DNA from: Bacillota bacterium
GTDB lineage: Bacteria; Bacillota; Limnochordia; JAAZLZ01
DNA: 30,315 nt
Assembly: GCA_012799075.1 (NCBI GenBank)
Contig: JAAZLZ010000221.1
Span: 1-30,315 of the forward strand
Direction of reading: 5' to 3'
Below are positions 1 through 7,944 of the stretch, piece by piece; position 1 is the stretch's first letter, and every line of letters starts with the position of its first letter. The position numbers were made by a program, and so were the translations under genes. Below the pieces are notes generated by a model, which was not told the DNA's origin, made no database searches, and saw only the letters and a list, made by a program, of their open reading frames with translations.

Positions 1-731
1 AAAACCGGCATCAAGGTCTCGCAATCATTAGTGTTGCCCGGGAAAAGATCATACGCGATCGGGATGCCCTGTGTATCCATGAGCAGCCCCATCTGCATGA
101 TCTCATCCTGCTTATCGATCTCAAAGTAGTAATTGGTGACATCGTAATAGACCAACTCAGTGCCTCTGCCAAAATTGCTTTTCATCTGTCGGTGAAGATG
201 CAGCTGCAGTCTGTCTTTAAAGTTGATGACCTGCGTAAGGCAGCGATAGACATCGTCTAATGAGAAATCTGTATTCTCAAAGTAGCGGTCTTTGGCCTCG
301 TATGTTTTTTTCTTGGATGCAGGGGCAAGGATCCGGGAGTAGATGAGCAGCTTCATGATGTTGTTTGTATTGAATTCGGCCTTAAACGATCTGGAGTTGT
401 TGTAGAAGAAAGTATGAAGGCCGAGCTCGTGGTAAAGTTTGCTCAGCGCAGCATACCCGATATTCTTCCGATTGGCCATGCAGCCAGTCAGAGTCTCTTT
501 TGGGTCAAAGCTGATTGTGACCGGGTGGTTTTCCAAAGCCGCTTCCTTGTTCATTTTCTCGACGACGGCTTTGAAATGGGCGATAGGATCAGGGTATAGT
601 TTCTGAAGATCGTCAAGATACCCTAAAGACTTGATCGTTTTGCGTCTGACCTTTCTTGTCACTGGGTCTCTGTAGCCGTGGACAATCGACAGATAAACAC
701 GGTCGTTGCTTGAGCTCTTATGCAGATACAT
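1..731 (-). CDS. IS1634-family (IS4-like DDE) transposase, 5' part, cut by window edge
   Basis: Reading the minus strand from an ATG at 731 gives an open frame of 243 codons that runs off the left edge. It starts MYLHKSSSNDRVYLSIVHGY, which is the N-terminal pattern of IS1634-type transposases. The motif YYDVTNYYFE (Asp at about residue 197) fits the first catalytic Asp of the DDE domain, and IPIAYDLFPGNTND follows at about 224-236, also typical of this family. The second Asp and the Glu would lie outside the window, so intactness cannot be judged. It catalyses cut-and-paste movement of its own element. The DNA is visibly AT-richer than the valS region. The right end of the element must lie between 732 and the valS promoter near 963; I could not fix the terminal inverted repeat. 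Confidence 0.85.
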   Translation of the reverse strand, partial: MYLHKSSSNDRVYLSIVHGYRDPVTRKVRRKTIKSLGYLDDLQKLYPDPIAHFKAVVEKMNKEAALENHPVTISFDPKETLTGCMANRKNIGYAALSKLYHELGLHTFFYNNSRSFKAEFNTNNIMKLLIYSRILAPASKKKTYEAKDRYFENTDFSLDDVYRCLTQVINFKDRLQLHLHRQMKSNFGRGTELVYYDVTNYYFEIDKQDEIMQMGLLMDTQGIPIAYDLFPGNTNDCETLMPV

Positions 732-962
732 GGCAACACCCCATCCCGATATATACTAATTATACCAAAACGACCAACAAAAAACCTGACAAAAGAATGC
801 CCGCAAACCGGCCTTTTCAAGGGTGTTCTTCAAGTTATCCTCGCTACTTTACTGCAAAACTAGGGTTTATTACCTGGCCCCCATAGCCATGTTGATGCCC
901 GGAGTATTCTTCGGAAAGCAATTGTCAAAGCCAGACCCCTTCCCTAAAGGGCTCAAGGCTGA
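732..962. other. gene-free stretch between transposase start and valS promoter
   Basis: No convincing gene is present. The stretch must contain the right-hand end of the insertion sequence and the original chromosomal flank. A plausible end region is around 845-875 (ctttactgcaaaactagggt), but the other end of the element is outside the window, so inverted repeats and target duplication cannot be matched. The short open frames here have no ribosome binding site or recognisable protein. Confidence 0.4.
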
Positions 963-968
963 TATACT
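963..968 (+). promoter_or_regulatory. possible -10 box of the valS T-box transcript
   Basis: TATACT at 963-968 lies just upstream of the first T-box leader elements. The -35 position (about 940-945) reads ttccct and is weak, so this is inferred mostly from position. Confidence 0.4.
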
Positions 969-974
969 ATGATA

Positions 975-1201
975 AAAAGGCTTTGAAGGGGAGGAGCAGA
1001 CCCATTGCCCGGCAGAGAGGGGGTCCTAGGCTGGAAGATCCCTGGGGAAAGGTGGGGCTGCAGGTCGCCCTGGAGCTTTTGGGCTGAAGTTTAGTAGGCC
1101 CGAACGGGATGCCCGTTACAGCTATGGAGAGCCCGGCTTTGGCCGGGAACCAAGGTGGTACCGCGGAAGTGGCCTTTCGTCCTTGTGGCGAGAGGTTTTT
1201 T
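975..1201 (+). promoter_or_regulatory. T-box leader (tRNA-Val-sensing) controlling valS
   Basis: This is a tRNA-sensing leader that lets valS be transcribed when uncharged tRNA-Val accumulates. The T-box sequence AAGGTGGTACCGCGG is at 1152-1166. Upstream, the stem I region carries the usual GCAGAGAGG and GGCTGGAAG elements and the conserved GAACGGG. The probable specifier codon is GTC (Val) at 1064-1066, followed by GCCCTGGAGC as in other leaders of this class. The T-box is followed by the terminator hairpin at 1173-1201. Codon identity and the downstream gene agree. Confidence 0.93.
1173..1201 (+). terminator. T-box intrinsic terminator
   Basis: CCTTTCG (1173-1179) pairs with CGAGAGG (1189-1195, one G-U pair), followed by six T at 1196-1201. 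In T-box regulation this competes with the antiterminator formed with the 1152-1166 element. Confidence 0.85.
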
Positions 1202-1238
1202 ACTATTTAGGGAAGATTAGCCCTGGGGAGGCGTGAAT

Positions 1239-3887
1239 ATGGGCAAAGAAGTACTGCGGCAGTTGCCATCAGTTTACGATCCGCACGAGGTAGAAGGAAG
1301 ACTCTATGAGTTTTGGGAAAAGGAAGGCTTTTTCCATGGGGATGTTGCGGCTCCGGGAGAAACCTTCACCGTGGTCATACCGCCGCCTAATGTGACCGGT
1401 GAACTCCATATGGGCCATGCCCTGAACAATACCTTGCAGGACATCCTGGTGCGATGGCGGCGGATGCAGGGATACGTGACCTCTTGGATTCCGGGGATGG
1501 ACCATGCGGGCATCGCAACCCAAATCAAGGTGGAGGCTGACCTGCGCAAAGAAGGCCTAAGCAGGCATGAGCTGGGGCGGGAAGAATTTCTTAAGCGGGT
1601 CTGGGAATGGAAAGAAAAATATGGAGGTCGGATTATCCATCAGCTGCGAAGGCTGGGGGCCTCCTGTGATTGGGAGCGGGAGCGCTTTACCTTGGATGAA
1701 GGCTGTTCCCGGGCTGTGCGAGAGGTATTCGTTGATCTATACAACAAGGGCCTTATTTACCAAGGGGACTACATCACCAATTGGTGCTGCGAGTGCAACA
1801 CAGCCTTGTCCGACATCGAAGTCGAGCACGACGACGTTGAGGGCAGACTGTATCACATCAAATATCCCATGGCCGAAGGCGATGGGTGCATTGTGGTGGC
1901 AACCACCAGGCCTGAAACCATGCTGGGCGATACGGGCATTGCGGTCAACCCTGGAGATGAGCGCTATCGCCATTTGGTCGGCCAGAGGGTGATCCTGCCC
2001 CTCATGGAGCGTCCCCTGCCTATCATTGCCGATGACTTCGTCGATCCTGAGTTCGGCACCGGGATGGTCAAAGTGACCCCGGCCCATGATCCTAATGACT
2101 TCGAAATGGGTCATCGCCATGATTTGGAGCAGATTAGGGTCATCGGCCCCGATGGCAAGATGACCGACCTTGCCGGACCTTATGCCGGACTTGAGGTTTT
2201 GGAATGCAGGAAGCGGGTAGTCCAAGATCTGGAAAAGGTCGGACTCTTGGTCAAAGTCGAAGAACATCTCCATGCGGTGGGCCACTGCTATCGCTGCCAC
2301 TCGATGGTCGAGCCTTTGGTATCGAGACAATGGTTCGTGAAGATGAAGCCCTTGGCCAAGCCTGCCATCCAAGCCGTGGTTGACGGCCGCATTCAGTTCG
2401 TTCCGGAGCGTTTCACCAAGACGTACCTGAACTGGATGGAAAACATCCGGGACTGGTGCATTTCCCGTCAGCTTTGGTGGGGCCATCGGATTCCCGTCTG
2501 GTACTGTCAAAGCTGCGGAGAGACCATCGTGGCCAAAGATGATCCTGAGGATTGTCCCGAGTGCCATAGCCATGACCTAATCCAGGATCCCGATGTACTG
2601 GACACTTGGTTCAGCTCGGCCCTTTGGCCCTTCTCTACCCTGGGCTGGCCCGATCAGACGCCGGAACTGGAGCGCTTCTATCCGACATCCGTTCTGGTGA
2701 CGGGCTTTGACATCATCTTCTTCTGGGTGGCCCGGATGATTTTCATGGGCCTTGAATTCATGGACGAGATACCCTTTAGTCATGTCCTTATCCATGGATT
2801 GGTGCGGGCCCATGATGGCCGCAAGATGAGCAAATCCCTGGGGAACGGGGTGGATCCCCTCGAAGTCATCGACGAATACGGGGCCGATGCCTTGCGTTAC
2901 ACCCTCATCACTGGGGTTGCCCCCGGCAATGACCTTCGCTACCAAGCGGAGAAGGTGGAGGCCAGCCGGAATTTCGCCAACAAGGTCTGGAATGCGGCCC
3001 GGTTTGCCCTCCTCAACCTGGGAGACTTCAAGCCCAATGGGCTGCCAGCGGAGCTCACCTTAGCGGACCGGTGGATCTTGAGCCGCTATGACCGGGTTGT
3101 TGCCGAAGTGACAAGACAGCTGGAGCGATTCGATCTGGGTGAAGCTGCCCGGACGCTATATGATTTCATCTGGAGTGAACTGTGCGACTGGTATATTGAA
3201 CTGGTCAAACCTCGCCTTTACGGCAAAGAAGGGGAGAAGGAGCGGCAAGGGGCCCAGGCCGTCTTGTATCATGTCCTTGCCGGCTCCCTGAAGCTTCTGC
3301 ATCCCTTCATGCCCTTCCTTACCGAGGCCATTTGGCAGTACTTGCCGAATGCCAGCCCGACCATCATGCTGGAGAGCTGGCCTGTGTCAGGGCAGATGGA
3401 GGATGCCGAAGGGGAGGCTGCGATGGAAGCTCTCATGGACGTGATCCGGGCCATCCGCAACATACGCAGTGAAAAGGGGGTGCCCCCCGGCAAGAAGATC
3501 AGTGCTATTCTCTTCATGGATGGGGAGCAGAACCGGTTGATTGGGGAAAACCTGGCCTATGTGAACTCGCTGGCAGGGGTGGAAAACTTGGAGCGGCGAC
3601 AGAGCGGCGGCGCAAAGCCCACCAAGGCCATCGCGGCCGTTGCTGCTGGCATCGAGATCTACTTGCCCCTTGCGGACCTGGTGGATCTGGAAGAAGAAAA
3701 ACGGCGGCTGGGGAAGGAGTTGGACCAGGCCAGGGAGGAATTGGCCCGCTCTCAAGCTAAGCTGGCCAACGAAGGTTTCATAAGCAAGGCTCCCGAGGCA
3801 GTCGTCGACAAGGAACGGACAAAACATGAGGAACTGCAGAAGAAAATCGAAGTGTTGACGGCCCATTTGGCGGAGATAGAGGAGTAG
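1239..3887 (+). CDS. valS: valyl-tRNA synthetase (ValRS)
   Basis: This class I aminoacyl-tRNA synthetase charges tRNA-Val with valine in the cytoplasm. The 882-residue length is normal for bacterial ValRS. The HIGH motif appears as HMGH at 57-60 after PPPNVTGELHMGH, and KMSKS is at 529-533. The editing (CP1) domain lies between them, with Cys pairs around CQSCGE and CPECHSH. The anticodon-binding domain and the C-terminal coiled-coil arm (Glu/Lys-rich, last ~65 residues) follow. I chose ATG 1239 because GGGGAGG at 1225-1231 is seven bases upstream; an in-frame GTG at 1233 sits almost against that site. The gene is controlled by the upstream T-box, and folC begins two bases after the stop, so the two are probably co-transcribed. 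Confidence 0.97.
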   Translation: MGKEVLRQLPSVYDPHEVEGRLYEFWEKEGFFHGDVAAPGETFTVVIPPPNVTGELHMGHALNNTLQDILVRWRRMQGYVTSWIPGMDHAGIATQIKVEADLRKEGLSRHELGREEFLKRVWEWKEKYGGRIIHQLRRLGASCDWERERFTLDEGCSRAVREVFVDLYNKGLIYQGDYITNWCCECNTALSDIEVEHDDVEGRLYHIKYPMAEGDGCIVVATTRPETMLGDTGIAVNPGDERYRHLVGQRVILPLMERPLPIIADDFVDPEFGTGMVKVTPAHDPNDFEMGHRHDLEQIRVIGPDGKMTDLAGPYAGLEVLECRKRVVQDLEKVGLLVKVEEHLHAVGHCYRCHSMVEPLVSRQWFVKMKPLAKPAIQAVVDGRIQFVPERFTKTYLNWMENIRDWCISRQLWWGHRIPVWYCQSCGETIVAKDDPEDCPECHSHDLIQDPDVLDTWFSSALWPFSTLGWPDQTPELERFYPTSVLVTGFDIIFFWVARMIFMGLEFMDEIPFSHVLIHGLVRAHDGRKMSKSLGNGVDPLEVIDEYGADALRYTLITGVAPGNDLRYQAEKVEASRNFANKVWNAARFALLNLGDFKPNGLPAELTLADRWILSRYDRVVAEVTRQLERFDLGEAARTLYDFIWSELCDWYIELVKPRLYGKEGEKERQGAQAVLYHVLAGSLKLLHPFMPFLTEAIWQYLPNASPTIMLESWPVSGQMEDAEGEAAMEALMDVIRAIRNIRSEKGVPPGKKISAILFMDGEQNRLIGENLAYVNSLAGVENLERRQSGGAKPTKAIAAVAAGIEIYLPLADLVDLEEEKRRLGKELDQAREELARSQAKLANEGFISKAPEAVVDKERTKHEELQKKIEVLTAHLAEIEE

Positions 3888-3889
3888 AC

Positions 3890-5203
3890 ATGGACTACAG
3901 TACAGCGCTCCAGCGCGTCCATAGCTTGGCTCGTTTTGGCAGCAAGCCGGGATTAGAGCGGATAGGTGCTTTGCTTGAAAGGCTGGGCCGTCCCCAGGAC
4001 AAAATCCCTGCGGTGCACATCGCCGGGACTAACGGCAAAGGTTCGGTGGCTGCCCTACTGTCTTCCATATGCGAAGCAGCCGGCTGCCGAACGGGGCTTT
4101 TCACCTCGCCCCACCTAGTGAAATACAACGAGCGAATGCGGATCAACGGCCGTTCGATCAGCGATGGCGATCTGGCCAGCCTGGTTGCCCAGGTCTGGCC
4201 CTTGATCGAAGATGAAGGACTCATCAGGGAATATGGCCATCCGACCGAGTTTGAGCTGGGCACCGCGCTGGCCCTTCTCTACTTCGCCCAGCAACAGGTG
4301 GATCTGATGATCCTGGAGGTAGGCCTGGGCGGGCGGTTGGATGCTACCAACGTGATTATTCCCCAAGCCGCGGTGATCACCAGGATCGCCTTCGATCATG
4401 CCGATCAGCTGGGGAACACCCTAGGCTCCATCGCCAAAGAGAAGGCGGGGATCATCAAGGCCAATCGTCCTGTGGTCAGCGCACCCCAGGAGGAAGAGGC
4501 AAGGGGAGTCATCAGTCTATCGGCCCGGGAGCGGCACGCGTCCCTTGTACAGGTGGGCTTGGATGTGGAGTATGAGCTGGTGGATTGGGGCCTTTGGGGA
4601 ACGGAGCTTAGCTACAAAGGACGGCTCTGGCAGGAAAAGCAGCTGGCCATGGGCCTAACTGGGCCCCACCAGGCTGTGAACGGAGCAACGGCCCTGGCTG
4701 CCGCGGAGGTGCTGGTGGGGGAGGGCTGGCAGATAAGCTGCCAGGCGGCCCGGGAGGGTCTCAAACGGGCCCGCTGGCCGGGCCGCTTCGAGATAGTCCA
4801 ACATCACCCGACGGTCATCTTCGATGGGGCCCATAATCCCGACGGGGCCCGGGCCCTGGGCCAGGCTTTGACGGGAGCCTTCCCGGGACGACGAGTTGTT
4901 TACGTGATGGCCGTCCTTGGCGAGAAGGATCGGCCGAAGATCCTGGAGGCCTTGCTCCCGTTGGGCGAAGAGGTAGTCTTTACCCGCCCCTTGGCATCCC
5001 GCAGCGCACCTAGCGATCCAGCGGACCTGGTGGAGCTGGCCCGCCCCTATGGGATCCAGTCCCATATCGAAGGGGATCCTCGGCGAGCCCTGCAATGGGC
5101 CATGGAACTGGCGGGGGAAAACGGAGTGGTTTGCATCTGCGGTTCTTTGTACTTGGTGGGGGAGCTTAGGGGCCTTTGGCCAATGGAAAACTCTTGTCCC
5201 TAA
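3890..5203 (+). CDS. folC: bifunctional folylpolyglutamate synthase / dihydrofolate synthase
   Basis: This cytoplasmic ligase of the Mur ligase superfamily adds glutamate to dihydropteroate and to reduced folates using ATP. The 437 residues contain the P-loop GTNGKGS at 46-52, the conserved EVGLGGRLDATN at 143-154, a Mur-type ITRIAFDHADQLG segment near 163-175 and DGAHNPDGA at 312-320 in the C-terminal domain. All expected FolC landmarks are present and the length is usual. It starts two bases after valS, with GGAG just ahead, so it is translated from the valS transcript. Whether it has both activities or only the polyglutamate one cannot be seen from sequence alone. Confidence 0.95.
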   Translation: MDYSTALQRVHSLARFGSKPGLERIGALLERLGRPQDKIPAVHIAGTNGKGSVAALLSSICEAAGCRTGLFTSPHLVKYNERMRINGRSISDGDLASLVAQVWPLIEDEGLIREYGHPTEFELGTALALLYFAQQQVDLMILEVGLGGRLDATNVIIPQAAVITRIAFDHADQLGNTLGSIAKEKAGIIKANRPVVSAPQEEEARGVISLSARERHASLVQVGLDVEYELVDWGLWGTELSYKGRLWQEKQLAMGLTGPHQAVNGATALAAAEVLVGEGWQISCQAAREGLKRARWPGRFEIVQHHPTVIFDGAHNPDGARALGQALTGAFPGRRVVYVMAVLGEKDRPKILEALLPLGEEVVFTRPLASRSAPSDPADLVELARPYGIQSHIEGDPRRALQWAMELAGENGVVCICGSLYLVGELRGLWPMENSCP

Positions 5204-5262
5204 AAGGAATCTCTTCGTCTACAGAGTAGTTATATCGTGAGGACAAGTAGGAGGTGAGGCTG

Positions 5263-5751
5263 GTGGTAGCAAAAAAGGACAAGAAACCATGGCGGGATAA
5301 ACTATCACTGGCCGCAACATTGCTTACGGTGGGCATAGTGGCGGTTTTTCTCGGGTATATCATGGGACATTACGCCATCCGCCTGATGGCCGAACCCTTA
5401 ATGAAGCCCACAACGACTACTTCCCGCCCGCGGCAAAGCCCACAGCCACCACTAGACGAGGCAGTCGAGCCGGAGCCAATCGAAGAAGAACTGCCCCCCA
5501 CACCTCCCCCCCAGGTGGTCAAACCACCCAAGACCGATGTCCTCTTTCGGGTGCAGGTTGGGGCGTTCCAAGAGGAGGAGAATGCCCGCAGACTCGGGGA
5601 GAAGCTGAAAGAAGAAGAAAACCTGCCTGTTTATCTTAGCCCCGGGCCGCCCTATCGGGTGCAGGTGGGAGCCTTCTCTGAACGCAAGAATGCTGAAGCC
5701 CTCCGGTCCAAGTTGCAGGCCAAGGGTTACGAGGCTATTGTCACTCAATAA
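5263..5751 (+). CDS. SPOR-domain membrane protein
   Basis: A 162-residue single-pass membrane protein. A short basic N-terminus (AKKDKKPWRDK) precedes one membrane segment at about 14-37. A Pro/Glu-rich linker follows (about 50-88), then a C-terminal SPOR domain at about 92-162 made of two similar halves, each beginning with FRVQVGAF or YRVQVGAF. SPOR domains bind denuded glycan strands of peptidoglycan, usually at division septa or where amidases act, so a role in the outside cell wall is likely; the exact partner is unknown. I chose GTG 5263, eight bases after AGGAGG (5249-5254). The GTG at 5254 overlaps that site. It follows folC closely, as in several Clostridia. Confidence 0.85.
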   Translation: MVAKKDKKPWRDKLSLAATLLTVGIVAVFLGYIMGHYAIRLMAEPLMKPTTTTSRPRQSPQPPLDEAVEPEPIEEELPPTPPPQVVKPPKTDVLFRVQVGAFQEEENARRLGEKLKEEENLPVYLSPGPPYRVQVGAFSERKNAEALRSKLQAKGYEAIVTQ

Positions 5752-5782
5752 AGCCCGCCGCAGACTGCCGAAATTGGTCTTG

Positions 5783-5811
5783 TTGACATGGGTGGAGGTC
5801 TCTGCTATATT
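5783..5811 (+). promoter_or_regulatory. sigma-A promoter of the ferredoxin gene
   Basis: TTGACA at 5783-5788 and TATATT at 5806-5811 are separated by 17 bases, a near-consensus housekeeping promoter. It is about 50 bases upstream of the ferredoxin start. Confidence 0.85.
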
Positions 5812-5863
5812 TGAAATGGCTTATTCCCGCCATGAAACAGCTAAAGTATAGGAGGCGAAGGAT

Positions 5864-6046
5864 GTGGCGGACCACGTCAACGTAATTACCGATGAATGTA
5901 TTGCTTGCGGTGCCTGTGAAGCTGAGTGCCCTGAAGGGGCCATCAGTGAGGGCGATGACATCTTCGTCATTGATCCCGAGATGTGCACCGGCTGTGACGA
6001 CTGTGTCGCTGTGTGCCCCGTAGACTGCATTGTTCCTAAGGAATAA
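5864..6046 (+). CDS. 2[4Fe-4S] bacterial-type ferredoxin
   Basis: A 60-residue soluble electron carrier. Two cluster-binding motifs are visible: CIACGACEAECP near residues 12-23 and CTGCDDCVAVCP near 41-52, followed by a further Cys (VDC). This spacing is that of clostridial ferredoxins with two [4Fe-4S] clusters, which carry low-potential electrons in anaerobic metabolism. The start is GTG 5864, eight bases after AGGAGG at 5850-5855; an ATG at 5862 is in another frame. The gene has its own strong promoter and terminator, so it is a single-gene transcript, which fits a highly expressed protein. Confidence 0.96.
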   Translation: MADHVNVITDECIACGACEAECPEGAISEGDDIFVIDPEMCTGCDDCVAVCPVDCIVPKE

Positions 6047-6068
6047 TAATATGGCATGGTAACTTGCT

Positions 6069-6105
6069 GGGCAGGCCGCCGGATGCGGTGACTTGCCCTT
6101 TTTTT
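6069..6105 (+). terminator. intrinsic terminator after ferredoxin
   Basis: GGGCA (6069-6073) pairs with TGCCC (6094-6098), with inner CCGC/GCGG pairing, and is followed by seven T at 6099-6105. Confidence 0.85.
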
Positions 6106-6111
6106 ATTGCC

Positions 6112-6141
6112 GTCATATTTCCCCCCCTAAGGCCATAGGAT
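6112..6141 (+). promoter_or_regulatory. sigma-E-like (mother-cell) promoter of spoIID
   Basis: GTCATATT at 6112-6119 matches the sigma-E -35 consensus. CATAGGAT at 6134-6141 matches six of eight bases of the CATACAnT -10 consensus, with a 14-base spacer. The TTG start of spoIID is 31 bases downstream. B. subtilis spoIID is transcribed by sigma-E, so site and gene agree. Confidence 0.65.
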
Positions 6142-6171
6142 GGTATTGTTCGCTGTTGGGGGGGATGACCT

Positions 6172-7077
6172 TTGCGCTGGCTGTTGTACTTGGTGTTCAT
6201 TTGCCTCATTGCCGCGATCCTGCCGGCCCTCTTAGTGAGGGGCTATGAACCCGCGGGCAGGGACCAGGTCCAAGTCCGGCTTTTCCGAGAGGATGTCAGC
6301 CGCCTGGTGGAGCTCGACTTGGAGGAATACGTTGCCGGGGTTGTAGCTGCGGAAATGCCGGCGGTCTTCCACCTGGAGGCCCTCAAAGCCCAGGCGGTGG
6401 CCGCCCGCACCTATGCCTTGCGGGCGGTGCGCACCCAGGTCAGCGGGGTCCATCTTACCAGCAGCTTCCAGCGGGATCAGGCCTGGAGCAGTCCCGAAGA
6501 ACTCCGGGAAAAATGGGGAGCGGCTGCTTTCCAGATCTACTGGAGCCGGATCCGCATGGCTGTCCGATCGACCCGGGGGGAGGTGCTCACCTACCGGGGG
6601 GAGCTCATCTTCCCCGCCTATCATTCAACCAGTGGAGGACGGACGGAAAGCTCCGAAAACTACTGGAGCGCTCTCCATCCCTACCTGCGGAGCACGCCCA
6701 GCCCCTACGAGGAGCACTCACCCCATTACCGTACGGAACAGGATCTCCCCTGGGAAGAGATAATCCGATCCCTGGGCCTTGAGGCCGGCACCCAAACGAT
6801 TCAGATCCTCCAGCGCTATCCTAGCGGCCGGGTGCAAACAGTTGCGGTGGGGGGGCAAGTCTTCACCGGCCGAGAGGTGCGGGAGGCCTTAGGGCTGCGG
6901 TCCAATTGGTTTGATGCAAGCGTTATGGGCAGCTGCATCCGGTTTTCCATTAGGGGAAATGGCCACGGTGTGGGCATGTCCCAGTATGGAGCCGACGGCA
7001 TGGCTCGACAAGGCTATAATTATCGGGAAATCCTCGCCCACTACTATCAAGGGACCAGGCTGATTAGGACCTACTAG
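6172..7077 (+). CDS. spoIID: stage II sporulation protein D, peptidoglycan lytic transglycosylase
   Basis: SpoIID cuts denuded glycan strands during forespore engulfment, working with SpoIIP and SpoIIM at the mother-cell membrane. The 301-residue protein has an N-terminal membrane anchor at about 3-23. The SpoIID/LytB domain follows: EEYVAGVVAAEMP places the catalytic Glu at 61, LKAQAVAARTYAL follows, and HSTSGGRTESSENYW is in the middle. The C-terminal GNGHGVGMSQYGADGMA motif is typical. The start is TTG 6172 with a G-rich site (6157-6164) about seven bases upstream; ATG 6165 is in another frame. A sigma-E-like promoter lies upstream, which supports a true SpoIID rather than another LytB-domain protein. 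Confidence 0.92.
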   Translation: MRWLLYLVFICLIAAILPALLVRGYEPAGRDQVQVRLFREDVSRLVELDLEEYVAGVVAAEMPAVFHLEALKAQAVAARTYALRAVRTQVSGVHLTSSFQRDQAWSSPEELREKWGAAAFQIYWSRIRMAVRSTRGEVLTYRGELIFPAYHSTSGGRTESSENYWSALHPYLRSTPSPYEEHSPHYRTEQDLPWEEIIRSLGLEAGTQTIQILQRYPSGRVQTVAVGGQVFTGREVREALGLRSNWFDASVMGSCIRFSIRGNGHGVGMSQYGADGMARQGYNYREILAHYYQGTRLIRTY

Positions 7078-7082
7078 CCGCG

Positions 7083-7111
7083 TTGACACTAGTTTTCACC
7101 CTTGGTAAAAT
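7083..7111 (+). promoter_or_regulatory. sigma-A promoter of the ThiF/MoeB-family gene
   Basis: TTGACA at 7083-7088 and TAAAAT at 7106-7111 are 17 bases apart. The promoter begins six bases after the spoIID stop and is 33 bases ahead of the next start. Confidence 0.85.
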
Positions 7112-7143
7112 GGTCCCAGAAGGCTTTGATAGGGGGGCAATGA

Positions 7144-7944
7144 GTGTCATTAAGCGATGGGGAGCTGAAGCGGTACAGCCGCCAGGTGGTCCTTCGGGAA
7201 GTAGGACGGGAAGGCCAGGAGCGGCTTCAAAGAGCGCGGGTTTTGGTGGTTGGCGCGGGAGGTCTCGGTTCTCCGGCTGCCTATTATCTGGCCGCGGCGG
7301 GCATTGGCACCTTGGGGATAGTCGACAGCGACCGGGTTGATCTGTCCAATTTGCAGCGGCAGATTCTCCACCGCACCGATGATGTGGGCCGTCCCAAGGT
7401 GGAATCCGCTGCTAGTGCCCTCAGGGCCCTGAACCCATTGATCGAGATCAAGACCTATCCCATGGAGCTGAACCCCCATAACGCGGCCGAAACCATCCAA
7501 GGCTATGATGTGGTCATTGACGCGGTGGACAATTTCCCCGCCCGCTTCCTGCTGAACGATGCTTGCGTCTTGTCCGGGATACCCTTGGTCGAAGGGGGAG
7601 TCCTTCGCTGGGAAGGACACATCATGACCGTCCTTCCTCGACAAGGGCCCTGTTATCGTTGTTTGTTTCCTGCTCCCCCGCCTCCAGGCAGCGTCCCTGG
7701 AGCCGGGGAGGTCGGGGTCATGGGGGCTATCCCGGGGGTGCTGGGGGTGCTCCAGGCCCTCGAAGCAATCAAACTCATCCTCCAAGCAGGCGAGGGCTTG
7801 GCAGGCCGGCTTCTCCTGTTCGACGGACTGACCACCACCTTTCGCGAAGTGGTCATTGAACGGGACCCGGCCTGCCCTGTCTGTGGGTCGTCTCCCCGCA
7901 TCACTTCCCTGGGGGCAGGCTACCCGGGGGAGGGATGGGACTAG
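7144..7944 (+). CDS. ThiF/MoeB/HesA-family E1-like adenylyltransferase
   Basis: This family adenylates the C-terminal Gly-Gly of a small sulfur-carrier protein (ThiS, MoaD or similar) for thiamine, molybdopterin or cysteine synthesis. The 266-residue protein has the nucleotide-binding GAGGLGS at 37-43, VDSDRVDLSNLQRQ at 60-73 and DAVDN at 126-130. The zinc Cys pairs are at 170/173 (CYRC) and 244/247 (CPVC). Unusually, the cysteine of the family motif PSCAEAGVLG is replaced: this protein reads PGAGEVGVMG, with Ala at 187. The start GTG 7144 is six bases after AGGGGGG; ATG 7140 is out of frame. The gene shares its stop region with the convergent ferritin gene. Its carrier protein is not in the window, so ThiF, MoeB or another specificity is open. 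Confidence 0.9.
   Translation: MSLSDGELKRYSRQVVLREVGREGQERLQRARVLVVGAGGLGSPAAYYLAAAGIGTLGIVDSDRVDLSNLQRQILHRTDDVGRPKVESAASALRALNPLIEIKTYPMELNPHNAAETIQGYDVVIDAVDNFPARFLLNDACVLSGIPLVEGGVLRWEGHIMTVLPRQGPCYRCLFPAPPPPGSVPGAGEVGVMGAIPGVLGVLQALEAIKLILQAGEGLAGRLLLFDGLTTTFREVVIERDPACPVCGSSPRITSLGAGYPGEGWD

Noticed and set aside
656..886. Plus-strand open frame over the transposase start and its upstream flank
   Set aside because: Overlaps the transposase in antisense and has no homologous features.
1233..1241. GTG 1233 as the start of valS
   Set aside because: It lies one base after the GGGGAGG site; ATG 1239 is properly spaced.
1737..2573. Minus-strand open frame of 278 codons inside valS
   Set aside because: Antisense shadow of a strongly conserved gene; no ribosome binding site and no recognisable protein.
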